A stretch of DNA of 64,000 bases from Dillenia suffruticosa (Eukaryota > Streptophyta > Magnoliopsida > Dilleniales > Dilleniaceae), in NCBI GenBank assembly GCA_033439265.1, contig JAVTVX010000013.1, positions 20,192,500 through 20,256,499 on the forward strand. Reading direction: 5' to 3'. Made by a program: the position numbers and the translations under genes. This document shows positions 9,970 to 20,868 of this stretch, in pieces (position 1 is the stretch's first letter; every line of letters starts with the position of its first letter). A model generated the notes under the pieces. It did no database searches. It had not been told where the DNA came from and worked only from the letters and a program-made list of their open reading frames with translations.

Positions 9970-12912
9970 CCTCATTCTAAATATTCATTTCATTCACCAA
10001 TATTTTTTTTCTATTTTTGTTTTAAAATCCTTCTGCAAATATTTAGTACCATTGATCAATGCTTTTATTTTTATTTTTAAAATCTTTCTATTAATATTTA
10101 ATATGCAATTTTCAAATTAAATTATAATATAACAATAACAAAAAATTAAATATACAAAAATTTTTAATTGGGTGCTCTAATTAATATCACGATAACCTCC
10201 ATAAAGTTAATTGACAATTAGATAAATATGCATAAATTTATCAATCCTATGATAACTTTTTCTTGATCACTACTCTATTGTCAGAAGATAACACAATTCC
10301 AGAAATTTGAGTAGCTGGAAATTTCAGTCCCAAATTAAATATTGTCTATCCTCAAAAATGCTCTAGCCAATTCAAATTCATCTGGTAATTGCAAAACTGT
10401 TGTAACATTTACTTTTTGCAATAAATTTTTTATTATTGTCATTCAAACCAAAAATAAAAATACCTATTTTATAAAAGATGAGTTATGGTGAGTAGTGTCG
10501 TATTTACAGGAAACAACGGATTTATTTTTTTTAAACAAAATAACAATAAAAATAATATATATATGAGGGTTTGTGAAATTATATAAAATTAACAAAACAA
10601 ATAAATGAATGAAAATAACTAGAGCAAAAATAGTAAATACTATCAATTAAATAAAGAAAATATCAATAAGAATAATATCTAGTCAAATGAATTATATCCA
10701 CCTTAATTTCATTTAATTGATTATTGATTTATTTAAAGATTTCAACAACTATAGATAAATTGGTTATAGTCGCTCAATAAATGTCGAATGATCAATCTTT
10801 CCTTATTTTGTCGATAATTAAAAGAAACTCTTTAATTATTTCCCTAACCGAAAAACAATCCTAAAAAATCTCTTAAAATTTAAAGTTTTGATAATATTAA
10901 AATCGAGAGAAATCCAATTCTAAGTGACAAACATATAACGGGATTGCTGAGATTAAATTATTCAATTCCATGATATTGTCATTCACCACTAAATTAAAAC
11001 TAACAAACAATTACGTATTTATCGTTGTAGATTATTCTAAAATTATTAAATATCGGTCACTATTTAATAAGTACTAAAAAATCATGATTCATAAAGTATT
11101 AGAATTAAATAAATACTTATAATATATTAAATTAATATGTTTAATTATTAGATCTCACAATTATTAAAAATCAAAATTTTAATAAAATTTTAACTAAAAA
11201 ATTAATTAAAAATAAAATACAGAAAGGAGAAACTCACGAAATAAATAAAAATGAATAAAAGACGCTGGGACTACATGGTTCCAAATGCTTCCTCGGCTGC
11301 AGCCTTCTTCCACAATTATGCCATTCCAAGTCAAGAAGCAAGGAAAAATCTCTCTCCCAAAGCTGCCGGCTGTAGCCCTCTCGGGTTGCACACCTCCTTA
11401 GTACAACCTCTAGTCAAGAATAAGGAAATAAATATCTACCCTAATGAGGTCGGCTGCAACCCTAAAAGCAAGGAATATTTTTCCTATTTTTATCTTAGAA
11501 AAAATTGTTTAAATTGCTTTTCAAGAAAAGATAAAATTTTTTAAGAGATAATATCATAAAAACTTTAAATAAAAAAAAATTCTAAAAATGAATAAAATAT
11601 TTTGACATTATATTTTTCCAAAATTCACATCCCTAAATATTAGAAACGGATTAAAAAAATCTTCAAAAATTTTGTATTAACCCTTGAATTCAGCGTATTC
11701 ACGTGTTAATAAAAGAGTATTACTGTCCAATTTTCTATATTTTACAAAATTACTTTAATTTAACTCGTTTTTCTTTATTTTCCTTAATAAACTTTCTCTA
11801 TTAATCTTAACATATCAAACATCATAAAATATTAATATTAGTGTAATATTTATTCAAAAATAAAATAAAATCAATCGTAAATATTATAATCATTTAAACC
11901 CTATCAATTTTATAGAAGACAATTTAGAATTAATATGTTTTTGTCGGAAAAATAAATCATTGTAGATTTTGCAGTTGAAATTGGAAAAAAATTTAATTGT
12001 AACCTTACCCTAAATGAAAATAGAAAAAAATATTAGTTAATGAAATGAATATGTGTATTAGGTTTTATTGACAAATGACCAGAATTCAATAATTCAAGAT
12101 ACAGATACAGTACCTTTTGGAAGCCGAATATTTTCTTTAAAAATAATTGTTTTGATTTAATAACTTGAATGGCTAACCGTTATAGATCCAATTCAAATAT
12201 ATAAAAATAGAAAGCAGGACTTTTGTAGAAAAAGATTCAAAAATACAAAACAAAATAGCAAGTGAAAAAAAGAGATATTTCACCTATAAAATTTAGGAAA
12301 GATATTTGTATGATGTGCAACCTTTTTTGATGACTTGATCGATCTCGAATAATTAATTTATTAATTATAATTAACCTGATTTGATCCAGCAGTCGAATTT
12401 GATATGAGACGAGCCATCCCAGCTCCTGTGTTTTCCATTCCCAATAACGTAGCATAACTTACTAAAGTTGGAAGGTTATGAAAATGAGGAGAATTAATGG
12501 TCATCGTTGATCGTAACCATGGTGGCCGAATTGATTGTACGTTTGTGACTAATTTATTTCTAGAGTACCTTTTCAACAATAATTATAACAAATACATTCA
12601 GTTTGCTGTCATCTCCAAACCCTGCCTCGTCTTCATCCTGTACGAAGCAGTGCAGGTTTATTTACTGATTCCGTATTCCTTCACAATTAAGGCCAAAATT
12701 CATATATTGAATATGCTTTAATGTCAAGAAGTCTCTTGTTAGACATGGAAAAACTTCAAAATGCTCTTGATTTCAAGACGCCAATACATATATAAACTTT
12801 ATCGATTATTACATAGACAACTGGCATATATTCTCATGGATAAAATATATCAAAATAACATAATTTTAGTAGAATAAACTAGAAAAACTTTAAAAAGATC
12901 AATATGCTAACC

Positions 12913-12916
<4 letters not shown>
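9970..12916. other. Gene-free AT-rich region
   Basis: No gene is supported. A less AT-rich island at about 11,260-11,460 contains GGCTGCAGCC, GCCGGCTGTAGCCC and GTCGGCTGCAACCC, i.e. three variants of one motif. It looks like the debris of a repeat and not an exon. Frames over it stay open for 97 codons at most and match no family I know. Confidence 0.4.

Positions 12917-12964
<48 letters not shown>
12917..12964. repeat. (AC)n microsatellite
   Basis: About 24 uninterrupted CA units just downstream (minus-strand sense) of the duplicated last exon described next. Confidence 0.95.
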
Positions 12965-12965
<1 letters not shown>

Positions 12966-13020
12966 GTCCCCCTTTCTGCCCAAAACAATAATAAAAATAA
13001 AAACAAACAAATTCAAAGCT

Positions 13021-13229
13021 CTACTTGGTGGTAGTAGTAGCACCACCATGTTGCTGATCTCCACTGCTGCTTGATGTTCCGACACTGCCACTGCCACTTC
13101 CTCCATGACCATCACGTCCTGTGATGAAGTCTAAACTGCGCATTTTGATAAGCTCTAGCCTTTGTGGGTCGTCATCATCTTCATCTAGCCCTTGAGGTTG
13201 GATTTCCCAAGCATAACCATGAAGATAAT
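13021..13229 (-). pseudogene. Duplicated last exon of the neighbouring two-exon gene
   Basis: Read on the minus strand it has an acceptor (TTCATTTCAG at 13,230-13,239) and then an open frame: about 20 residues ending in DEDDDDPQRLE, then LIKMRSLDF, then the Gly/Ser-rich tail GHGGSGSGSVGTSSSSGDQQ and a TTTTK stop at 13,021. It is clearly homologous to exon 2 of the gene at 13,359-14,830. The coding frame needs a phase-1 junction, whereas the only visible upstream donor is phase 0, so splicing exon 1 directly to it would hit a stop. It is therefore a decayed or alternative last exon. The non-coding flank (from CCCCCTTTCTGCCC) is duplicated too. Confidence 0.6.
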
Positions 13230-13358
13230 CTGAAATGAATATAAAATGATATTAAAAAATAATATATTATAAAAATTTAAAAAATGAAAATGTACACAAA
13301 AAGTCCCCCCTTTCTGCCCAAAACAATAATAAAAATAAAAACAAACAAATTCAAAGCT

Positions 13359-14830
13359 TTACTTCTTGGTAGTAGTAGCACCACCATGTTGTTGATCTCC
13401 ACTGCTGCTTGTAGTTCCGACATTGCCACTGCCACTTCCTCCATGACCATCACAGTCGAAACTGCGGATTTTGAAACGCTCGAGCCTTTGTGGGTCGTCA
13501 TCATCTAGTACGGTGTCGTGTTCAAAGCGACGAACTAAACAGCGACAGAACTGAAAAGAATATAAAATGATATTAAAAAATAATATTTTATAAAAATATA
13601 AAAATGAAAATGTGTACTAATATATAAATATAAAAATATACTTTTATATAAATATTAATTAATTTAGTATGTTAAAAGATTTTAAAATGGGAAAATATTT
13701 TAAAAATGTTGATATTGATAGTTTGTGTATCATAGGTTGCCATTATTTTTTTTTGCCATCATATTTTAGACATCGTCTGGTATTCAGGGTTTCGCTTCAT
13801 TAATTTAGATCGACCGTTGTAGTGGTTTCTTTTCGGAGGACGGATCTCTAAACGGGAAACACTTCATATATATGAGAACCCGATATTTTCAACAGGAGTT
13901 GAATTTCGATCATATTTAAGGAAACTCGTTCATTTTTAAATAAAAATGCCGATGCATTTTGTATCATTTTTTATATTCATTGGTTTGTTATATGGATGAT
14001 AATCATTGGCTTGGTATAGGTTGCCATTACTTATAGAACCCCGCGGTGGGGGGTTTCGACGCCAGGCAGTGACTCGCGGTTGGGGAGTCGACTCCAGGCG
14101 GCAGAGACTTGATATCTGAATACAAATGATACACGGGAATGAGACTTTATAAGGATATAGAAAATGAAAACATAACTAACGTATAAATATAAAAAATATA
14201 TCTTTTATGTAAATATTAATTATTTTATAAAAATAATATAATAATTATATTTTATAATAAAAATATAAAATATTCGAAGATATAATTATTAATCATATAA
14301 GATAAATAATATAAAATTTATAATTATAATTAATTAAATAAATAATTTATCAAATATGAAAAATATATAAATATAAAAAATATAAAAAAATATAAAAAAA
14401 TATAAAAAAATATAAAAAATATAAAAATTTTTATATAAATATTAATTAATTTAATATATTAAAAAGTTTTGAAATCAAAAAATATTTTAAAAATAGAAAA
14501 TGCTGAGAGTTTACGCCCATCATAGGTTATCATTACCTGGAAACTGTTAAATCCCTCTTGTCCCTCTTGTATTCCCTCTTGTCCCTCTTGTAAGTATTCT
14601 CTCTCTTTCTCTTCTCGTTTTCTTTTTCTTTCTGTTTTGCTCACCTTCGGGGAGTGGTCATCAGGCACGCCTCTTTTCTGGTAGTTCTCTATCTTGTCAG
14701 ACTCTGTATCTTCATCTTTATTATCATGTGTCGTCTCTACTTTAGCCACCCGATCTTCTTGAATTTTACAAACCAGTATAATGCCCAAGCGAGAAGCCGG
14801 TTCGTTGCCTTTATCCTCATTCTCCTCCAT
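13359..14830 (-). CDS. Unrecognised two-exon gene: charged protein with acidic hinge and Gly/Ser-rich tail
   Basis: Proposed exons are 14,537-14,830 (98 codons from ATG) and 13,359-13,550 (63 codons plus TAA), joined by a phase-0 intron of 986 bp. The donor reads TTTCCAG|GTAATG and the acceptor TTCTTTTCAG|TTCTG. The predicted 161-residue protein begins MEENEDKGNEPASRL, then has a charged region with a KRKREEKE basic/acidic stretch that could act as a nuclear localisation signal. Next come QEGQEG repeats at about 81-93, a Cys/Arg segment FCRCLVRRFEHD at about 99-110, the acidic LDDDDPQRLE, then RFKIRSFD and a Gly/Ser/Thr tail ending ATTTKK. No domain I know matches. Matching phases and two related last-exon copies nearby (13,021-13,229 and 23,763-23,960) support a real gene family. 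The intron contains a SINE and a GC-rich tandem repeat. Function unknown. Confidence 0.6.
13744..13925 (-). mobile_element. SINE-like element inside the intron
   Basis: On the minus strand it has a B-box-like CGAAATTCAACTCC region, then words matching GAGATCCGTCCTCCG, CAACGGTCGATC and GAAACCCTGAATACC, and ends in an A-run (T-run on the plus strand at about 13,747-13,756). The same sequence recurs at about 24,318-24,512 in the duplicated relative of this gene. Poly(A) end plus dispersed related copies suggest a tRNA-derived SINE present before the duplication. Confidence 0.5.
14042..14109. repeat. GC-rich 33-bp tandem repeat in an AT-rich intron
   Basis: Two units, 14,042-14,074 and 14,075-14,109, share CGCGGT, GGGG, TCGAC and CCAGGC in the same order. 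Composition contrasts sharply with the surrounding very AT-rich intron. Confidence 0.7.
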
Positions 14831-14884
14831 TCTATGCGTGTGTCTCTCTAATTTTGTTATGAGTGAGATGGGGTGGCTTTGAGG

Positions 14885-14892
14885 TTTAAATA
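14885..14892 (-). promoter_or_regulatory. TATA-like box of the two-exon gene
   Basis: On the minus strand TATTTAAA lies about 55 bp before the ATG at 14,830, which would give a leader of roughly 25-30 bases. Confidence 0.45.
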
Positions 14893-14909
14893 GAAAACTA
14901 ACAGACGGA

Positions 14910-15178
14910 GTGAAACTATACGCGTTGGCTGGTCCTTTTCTGAGGTGAGATAAGAAACTTCTCCGAACAAACCGTATACGCGTTGGCTGGACCCTTTCTG
15001 AGTTCAGATGAGATGACTTTTAAGGTTTATGTTTAAACTTCTATGAAAAAACCGAGAGAAACTATGCACGTGGCTGCTCCTTTTCTAAGTGAGATGAGGT
15101 GACTTTGAGGTCGATGTGTAAACTTCTCCGAACAAACCGTGTGAAACCGTGCAAGTTGACTCTTACTTTTCTCAAAGG
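14910..15178 (-). promoter_or_regulatory. Four-fold degenerate tandem repeat upstream of the two-exon gene
   Basis: A unit of the form GAAACTATACGCGTTGGCTG, TCCTTTTCTGA, then AAACTTCTCCGAACAAACCG recurs at about 14,911, 14,969, 15,058 and 15,144 with drift. A single cognate unit (AACTATGCGTGCTGACTGC) lies at about 24,139 beside the decayed relative. The position immediately upstream of the TATA-like box suggests repeated regulatory sites; no known factor site was identified with confidence. Confidence 0.5.
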
Positions 15179-16622
15179 CAGGGGGAAGGGAGGGGCACCC
15201 CTATAAAATTTTAAGAAAAATAATTTTACATATATGATTTTAAAAATTAAAATTATCAATATAATTTGCTCCTAAAAGTTATCAATTCGCACCCCTTGAA
15301 TTATGAGTGCTGTTATATGATGTGTATCGCGTTCATGTTATAAAATTTTGATTTCACCTGTGTTATAGGTCCAAAGCTAGGCCATGAATGATAAGTTAAT
15401 TATTGGTCTAAATTTCATTTAATGATAAAATTATCATGAGCACCGTACACGTCTCCAATTCAGAATTTTCTTGATTTTCTCAGCCAGATCAGGAGCTCTT
15501 GTGATAACTCAAAATTAAAAAAAAAAAAAAAGTTCAAATTAGGGTTTCCTGGCTGCCCGTGATGCTTTCTCATGGCCTAATAGCATTTTACTTGATACAT
15601 TAAAAAAAAAAAAAAAAAAAAATTGCTTTTTCCACTCTAATACTGTGAGGATATATCACATCCCGAGTGAGGAGGTCGAGGACTTGCTGCTTCCTTTTCC
15701 CTTTAAATTGAGCATGACAAGCCTTGATAAAGAGAAAGGATATTTTAGGAGAAAACGTTGTGATATTTTGCGTTAGTTTAAGTGGCAGATTGCTATTGGA
15801 TGATTTTTTTTTTCCAATAATTTTTTGATGATTTGAAATCACTCAAAATTGCAGATAATAATAATCAGATACCTAAATTCATAAAAACGGTGATAAAACA
15901 AATTTCCATGACAAAATAAAAAAAAATAATAAATATAGACTATATGTACATTATATATAGTATGTAACTTTTTATTATAAATTTCTTAAATGTGGCTTGT
16001 TTGTCAGGCGCGTAGGTGGGGTCTAAATGTTTGGAGCCTGATCAACTTATTTAAATGGATATTTCCAATGGCTTTGGCTTGACTAGTATGGATAAAAGGA
16101 TCAGGTTGTAGACCCCCAATAGGTCGTTTGATCTATTTTTACCCCTAGCTTGATGCCAAACAAAACACATAACTTTATATTATTAAAATTTTTATCCATA
16201 GTTAGATCGATGACTGTCCCTTGTCATTCTATCAAACTATTTCATCCTCTGGATGTATATTTTATCTCTTAAATTTATATATTTATTTTATCTCTCCTAA
16301 AATTAAATTCTTACTACCCTAGTGCTTAAACTCAACTCAAACAAATATGAGTCATAAACACACTATCCATAAGTCGGAAGCACATCATGGTTTATATTTA
16401 GTGGGATTTTATACCATCAAATGCCCACAGGATTGTCGGTCATTGCATCATAATTCCTAAAATAAACCTAATTGCAGTGGTTATCTTTTTATTTTTATTT
16501 TTTTTGCTTGATCCATCGGTATAATAATCAATTTATTGATTCTGACTAATCCAATTTGAGTTAATTGTTCGGCTTAAATTAAGTGACAAACTCTTTCTAA
16601 TCCATGCTCATCAGAAGACATA
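15179..16622. other. Gene-free stretch
   Basis: No gene is supported. It contains an A-run at 15,601-15,620 and AT-rich filler. The sequence at its right edge (ATAATGGGC) is the LINE integration site. Confidence 0.45.
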
Positions 16623-16639
16623 ATGGGCTTTTTTCTTCT
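16623..16639. repeat. LINE target-site duplication, 3' side
   Basis: The 17-bp word ATGGGCTTTTTTCTTCT is repeated exactly at 22,694-22,710, on the other side of the LINE. The T-run (the poly(A) tail on the minus strand) begins immediately after it. Confidence 0.9.
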
Positions 16640-16700
16640 TTTTTTTTTTTTTTGGTACTGGGAAAGAAGGAAGCAAACAAAACACCAGAGCGGAGAAACC

Positions 16701-19700
16701 TTAGGTGGAGAGAGAGGTTACACCCCTGGTCCTCTCCAGACCCATACAGTCTTCCCACATGAGGCGACGCAGAGACGGAGGAGGGTCTCTTAGCTCAATC
16801 AGGCCATCTGCACTTTGCTGACCCAGCTGAGCCAAATGGTCAGCACACACATTGGCTTCCCGAAGGACATGTCTGATGATGCTTATGTTCAGAGAACACA
16901 GCAGCTCTTTGCATTCTTGGAGAATGAAGGAGAGAGGATGATCAGGATCCGTTTGCTTGAGAAGAAGGCCAACCAGGACTGCAGAGTCCAGCTCCACCTC
17001 TAGAGGATTGAGGCCATGCCGTTTGGCAAGATGAAGGCCTTCTCTCAGACCCCAGAGCTCAGTGAGAAGAACTTCAGACCTGCCAATATTAAGAGTGAAA
17101 CCTGTAACCCAATCACCGTTGCTGTTTCTGATGATGCCTCCTGCACTGGCTTTTCCAGAGGATTGAGCTACTGCACCGTCTGTATTAAGCTTGAAGGAGC
17201 CTGTGTGAGGAGGATCCCACTTAATCCTTTTCATAGCTGGCCTCTCCCCTACACCGGAAGCCCTCCAAGATCGCAAAGCTTCTTTCGATAAATTGGCTGC
17301 ATAGAGAGCCAGCTCCTGCGGGGACTTGCTGCTCTTTTGGAAGACTTGTAAGCATCTTCCCTTCCAAAGAGACCAGGCTGTATGGATGAAGAGGGAATTT
17401 GAGTGATTCTGGTCCTGAACTTTCTGACAATTCGCTCCCAAATAGAGCCACTTGCACAGGCTACTGGTCCAAAAATCTGCATTCATGGTTCGGCTAGGGA
17501 GCACAATCTCCCAAGTCAATCTAGCCTTAGTGCAGTCTCTTAACACATGGAGAACTGATTCAGCCGCAAGCATACAGAGGGGGCAGGAAGCATTGTCAGA
17601 GAACTTGCGCCTACATCTTTCCAAATTTGTCATGAGCTTTTCGTGACGGGCTAACCAAAGGAAAACTTTGATTCTTTCAGAACATTTAGCCTTCCAGATC
17701 CAATTCCAGTTCTCCTCTTTTTGCCTGTACTGCTGGTCATGATGGACATCAGTCACTAACTTGTAAGCAGTAGCAACTGAAAAGGAGCCATCACTGGATT
17801 CCTTCCAGAACACAGAGTCAGCTAACCCTGGTCGTCTAGGCACCATAATGCCTTTGATTTCTTCCACTTTGTCTCTAGGAAGCAGAAGATTTAAGTCCTC
17901 TTCTTTCCAGAAGCCTTCCTCTGAGATGAAGTGATTGACTTTCTGCTGCATGTGGCTCAAGGAAGCCCCATCTTGGACACAATCCACCAGAGGCTTGGTT
18001 CCAACCCAGAGATCATTCCAAAAACTTATGGTCTTGCCGTCGCCTATCTTCCACTTCATTCCTTTCTTGATGCACTCTCTAGCCTTGAGGATCCCTCTCC
18101 AAATGCTGGAGCCGCGTGCCTTGCTCTGGACCTCCATAAACGTTTTGCCCCTAAGATATTTCTCTCTCATAACCTCACACCAAAGAGCATTGTCGCCTTT
18201 TACCAACTTCCAACCCAACTTAGCTAACATAGCCATGTTATTCTCCCTTGTCCTTCTTAAGCCCAAGCCTCCATCTTGCTTGCGCTTGCACACCTTGTTC
18301 CATCCCACCAAGTGCGTTTTCTTCTCAGCTTCAACATTGCCCCACAGAAATCTTTTGTTCAGGCTATCAAGCTTGTTGCATAGGTCTCTCGAAATCCAAG
18401 CAACTTGCATGGTATACACCGGAATCGAAGAGGTAACAGATTGGATAAGGGTTCTCCTACCGGCTGAACTCAACAAATTTGCTTTCCAAATGCTGAGCTT
18501 GCCTTTGACTTTCTCAAGGATCTGCTGATAGAACAATCGCCCCACTCTCTGATGAATTAAAGGAACACCGAGATAAGATCCTAAGCGTGCAGATAAAGGA
18601 AATTTGCACGCAGCGGACAGGGAACTCTTCAGCGTCCATGGGGCCTTTGGAGAGATCCAAAGCTTAGACTTCAACGGATTAACTTGAAGCCCACTTTCAA
18701 GAGAAAAATCCTTGAGGCAGCTCATGACAGCACTTAGGTTTAGGTGCTCAGCTTCTGCTAATAGAATCAAGTCGTCCGCAAAGAAAAGATGAGAAATCTT
18801 TGGACCACGTTTGGAGAGTTTCACTGGGTTCCACCTCCCTTTGCTCACCTTTTCTTGAATCATGTAAGCGAGTCTTTCCATGACAAGAAGGAAAAGATAC
18901 GGGGATAGGGGATCGCCTTGCCGGAGGCCTTGACCAGTCTTTATGGAGGGCAACATTTCACCATTCCACATAAGGGAGACCTCCCCACTAGTGATAGCAA
19001 ACATGATCAATCTGACAAGAGGGTGGGGCACATTAGCATCAAGGAGAACTCTTCCAAGGTAACTCCAACTCACGGTATCGAAAGCTTTGTGGAGATCTAC
19101 CTTAAGCACCATACGAAACTTGCTGCTGTTAGAGCTGTTGATAGAGTGAATGGCCTCTTGCAAAATTACAATGTTATCCACCGTGCTCCTTCCGGGGAGG
19201 AAACTACTCTGGTGAGGACCTATGATCTTTTGCAAATGGGGCCTGAGTCTATTGACAAGAACCTTAGACAAGATTTTATAAGAGGTGTTAAGGAGGCTTA
19301 TCGGCCTAAAATCGCTCATAGTAACAGGGCTATTGAGTTTGGGAATGAGCACCATGAGGGCCTTAGCATAAGCAGGATGAAAGAAGCCATCCTTGAGAGC
19401 ATCGTTGACAAAATTACAGATGGAATGTTTCACTTCTCTCCAGTGTCGTTGAAAGAAAATCGGCTGCACCCCATCAGGACCGGGAGCTTTGAGGCCCTTC
19501 ATGGAAAACACAGCAGTCTGGACTTCAGTTTCGTCAGCTTCCTTAATCAACTCGCCATGATCCTCCTCTTTAATGCGAAGAATCCAACTGGTAAATCTTG
19601 CACTGGGGGGGTCGACGTGCTTGCTGGAGTATAGAGCTGAGTAAAAGTTCCTGGCATGTTCTTTAAGCCTATCCTGGTCAAAGCACCAATCAGTACCAAT

Positions 19701-20837
19701 CTTGAGGGCAGAGATTCTGTTGGCTTGCCTCCGGATTTTGGTGGAAACATAGAAGAATTTGGTGTTTTTATCGCCATTCTTAAGCCAGTCGACTCTGGAC
19801 TTTTGCAACCAGAAGATCTCTTCCTGAGATAGGACAGTCGAGTATTCATCCTGAAGGGTCTTCTCCAAAGTTTGCAGGAAGCTAGAGGTACCATAGAATT
19901 TAGATTTCTGGATGCCTTGAAGCCTGCTCTCAATCTCGCGTTTTCTTCTGAAAATATTACCAAAAACCATCTTGTTCCAGGTTTTCAATTCTTCAACCGT
20001 ACTGTTGATCTTGTGCAAGAGAGGACCCTCATTCTCATTCCAGGCCTTGGCAAAAACCTCAGAGAAATTAGGGTGCTCTAGCCAAGCCGCCTCACACCTA
20101 AAAGCCTTATTATTGCTGCTAGGCGGGACAGTCATGCAAGTGTTTAGCATAACTGGGCAGTGGTCTCCATGCAACCTGGGCAGATTAACCACTTTAAACT
20201 CTGGGAATTTCAGTCTGGCTTGAAGATTACTAAGGACTCTATCTAGCTTTTGCTGAAGGATTACCCGATCACCATGCTTTTTGACCCAGGTAAACTTGGC
20301 TCCAACTGCATCCGAGTCCATCAAATTGCATCTCTCCCAGGCATCTTTAAACCTCTGACACCTCCTCCAAATCTTCCTCTGGGTGTTTGTAGTATCGTCA
20401 AGACCTCCAATGTCATTGAAATCTCCCATAATGAACCAGGGGCCATCTATATTATTAGCTAGATTGGTCATCTCCTCCCAAAATCTAGCTTTAGAAGTCG
20501 GGTAGGGCTGGACATAAGCAAACGTAATGAGCCAATTAGAGAACCCGTCTTCCACCTTAGCATGCACCCATTGATCAGCGTGATGTAAAATGGTAAGCTT
20601 CACCAAGTTGGAGTTCCAGTTAAGCCAAATGCCTCCTCTGAAACCTGACGAAGGGATCATAAAGTCCTTATCAAAACCACATTTAGATAAGAAATTTGGG
20701 GTGGGCTTGCGACCGCAACGAGTTTCCACTAAACAAATAATGTCTGGCTTCTGAGTTTTAACCAGCTCCCTACAAGTTCTGCGGAACTTACCATTACCAA
20801 TGCCTCTGCAATTCCAGACTATAGATTTGTAAGACAT
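16701..20837 (-). CDS. LINE ORF2: endonuclease, reverse transcriptase, zinc-binding RT domain, RNase H
   Basis: 1,378 residues from the ATG at 20,837 (an upstream in-frame TTG is not needed). Order of domains: an APE-type endonuclease (about 5-235) with WNCRG, VETR, GDFND and HGDHCPV; the reverse transcriptase (about 450-760) with FRPISLLN, KVDLHKAFD, GLRQGDPLSP and the catalytic FADD at about 686-689; a zf-RVT region (about 1045-1110) with CPLC and LHVLRDC; and a C-terminal RNase H of the RVT_3 type (about 1215-1345) with NTDGA, TELWGL, ELDS and EANVCADHLAQ, supplying the acidic active-site residues. The enzyme nicks target DNA and primes reverse transcription of the element RNA at the nick. 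Length and order are as expected for plant L1 elements. No lesion was seen. Confidence 0.95.
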   Translation of the reverse strand: MSYKSIVWNCRGIGNGKFRRTCRELVKTQKPDIICLVETRCGRKPTPNFLSKCGFDKDFMIPSSGFRGGIWLNWNSNLVKLTILHHADQWVHAKVEDGFSNWLITFAYVQPYPTSKARFWEEMTNLANNIDGPWFIMGDFNDIGGLDDTTNTQRKIWRRCQRFKDAWERCNLMDSDAVGAKFTWVKKHGDRVILQQKLDRVLSNLQARLKFPEFKVVNLPRLHGDHCPVMLNTCMTVPPSSNNKAFRCEAAWLEHPNFSEVFAKAWNENEGPLLHKINSTVEELKTWNKMVFGNIFRRKREIESRLQGIQKSKFYGTSSFLQTLEKTLQDEYSTVLSQEEIFWLQKSRVDWLKNGDKNTKFFYVSTKIRRQANRISALKIGTDWCFDQDRLKEHARNFYSALYSSKHVDPPSARFTSWILRIKEEDHGELIKEADETEVQTAVFSMKGLKAPGPDGVQPIFFQRHWREVKHSICNFVNDALKDGFFHPAYAKALMVLIPKLNSPVTMSDFRPISLLNTSYKILSKVLVNRLRPHLQKIIGPHQSSFLPGRSTVDNIVILQEAIHSINSSNSSKFRMVLKVDLHKAFDTVSWSYLGRVLLDANVPHPLVRLIMFAITSGEVSLMWNGEMLPSIKTGQGLRQGDPLSPYLFLLVMERLAYMIQEKVSKGRWNPVKLSKRGPKISHLFFADDLILLAEAEHLNLSAVMSCLKDFSLESGLQVNPLKSKLWISPKAPWTLKSSLSAACKFPLSARLGSYLGVPLIHQRVGRLFYQQILEKVKGKLSIWKANLLSSAGRRTLIQSVTSSIPVYTMQVAWISRDLCNKLDSLNKRFLWGNVEAEKKTHLVGWNKVCKRKQDGGLGLRRTRENNMAMLAKLGWKLVKGDNALWCEVMREKYLRGKTFMEVQSKARGSSIWRGILKARECIKKGMKWKIGDGKTISFWNDLWVGTKPLVDCVQDGASLSHMQQKVNHFISEEGFWKEEDLNLLLPRDKVEEIKGIMVPRRPGLADSVFWKESSDGSFSVATAYKLVTDVHHDQQYRQKEENWNWIWKAKCSERIKVFLWLARHEKLMTNLERCRRKFSDNASCPLCMLAAESVLHVLRDCTKARLTWEIVLPSRTMNADFWTSSLCKWLYLGANCQKVQDQNHSNSLFIHTAWSLWKGRCLQVFQKSSKSPQELALYAANLSKEALRSWRASGVGERPAMKRIKWDPPHTGSFKLNTDGAVAQSSGKASAGGIIRNSNGDWVTGFTLNIGRSEVLLTELWGLREGLHLAKRHGLNPLEVELDSAVLVGLLLKQTDPDHPLSFILQECKELLCSLNISIIRHVLREANVCADHLAQLGQQSADGLIELRDPPPSLRRLMWEDCMGLERTRGVTSLST

Positions 20838-20868
20838 CAAAAAAGTAAAGGGAGTAGAGGAGGGAAGA

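Noticed and set aside
11251-11544. 97-codon plus-strand frame over a GC-richer island
   Set aside because: The island contains three copies of a GGCTG.AGCC motif and opposite-strand frames of similar length, so a repeat fragment is more likely than an exon.
20838-20840. TTG as the ORF2 start, and a TTG at 22,633-22,635 for ORF1
   Set aside because: An ATG follows immediately for ORF2 and six codons later for ORF1; plant genes rarely initiate at TTG.
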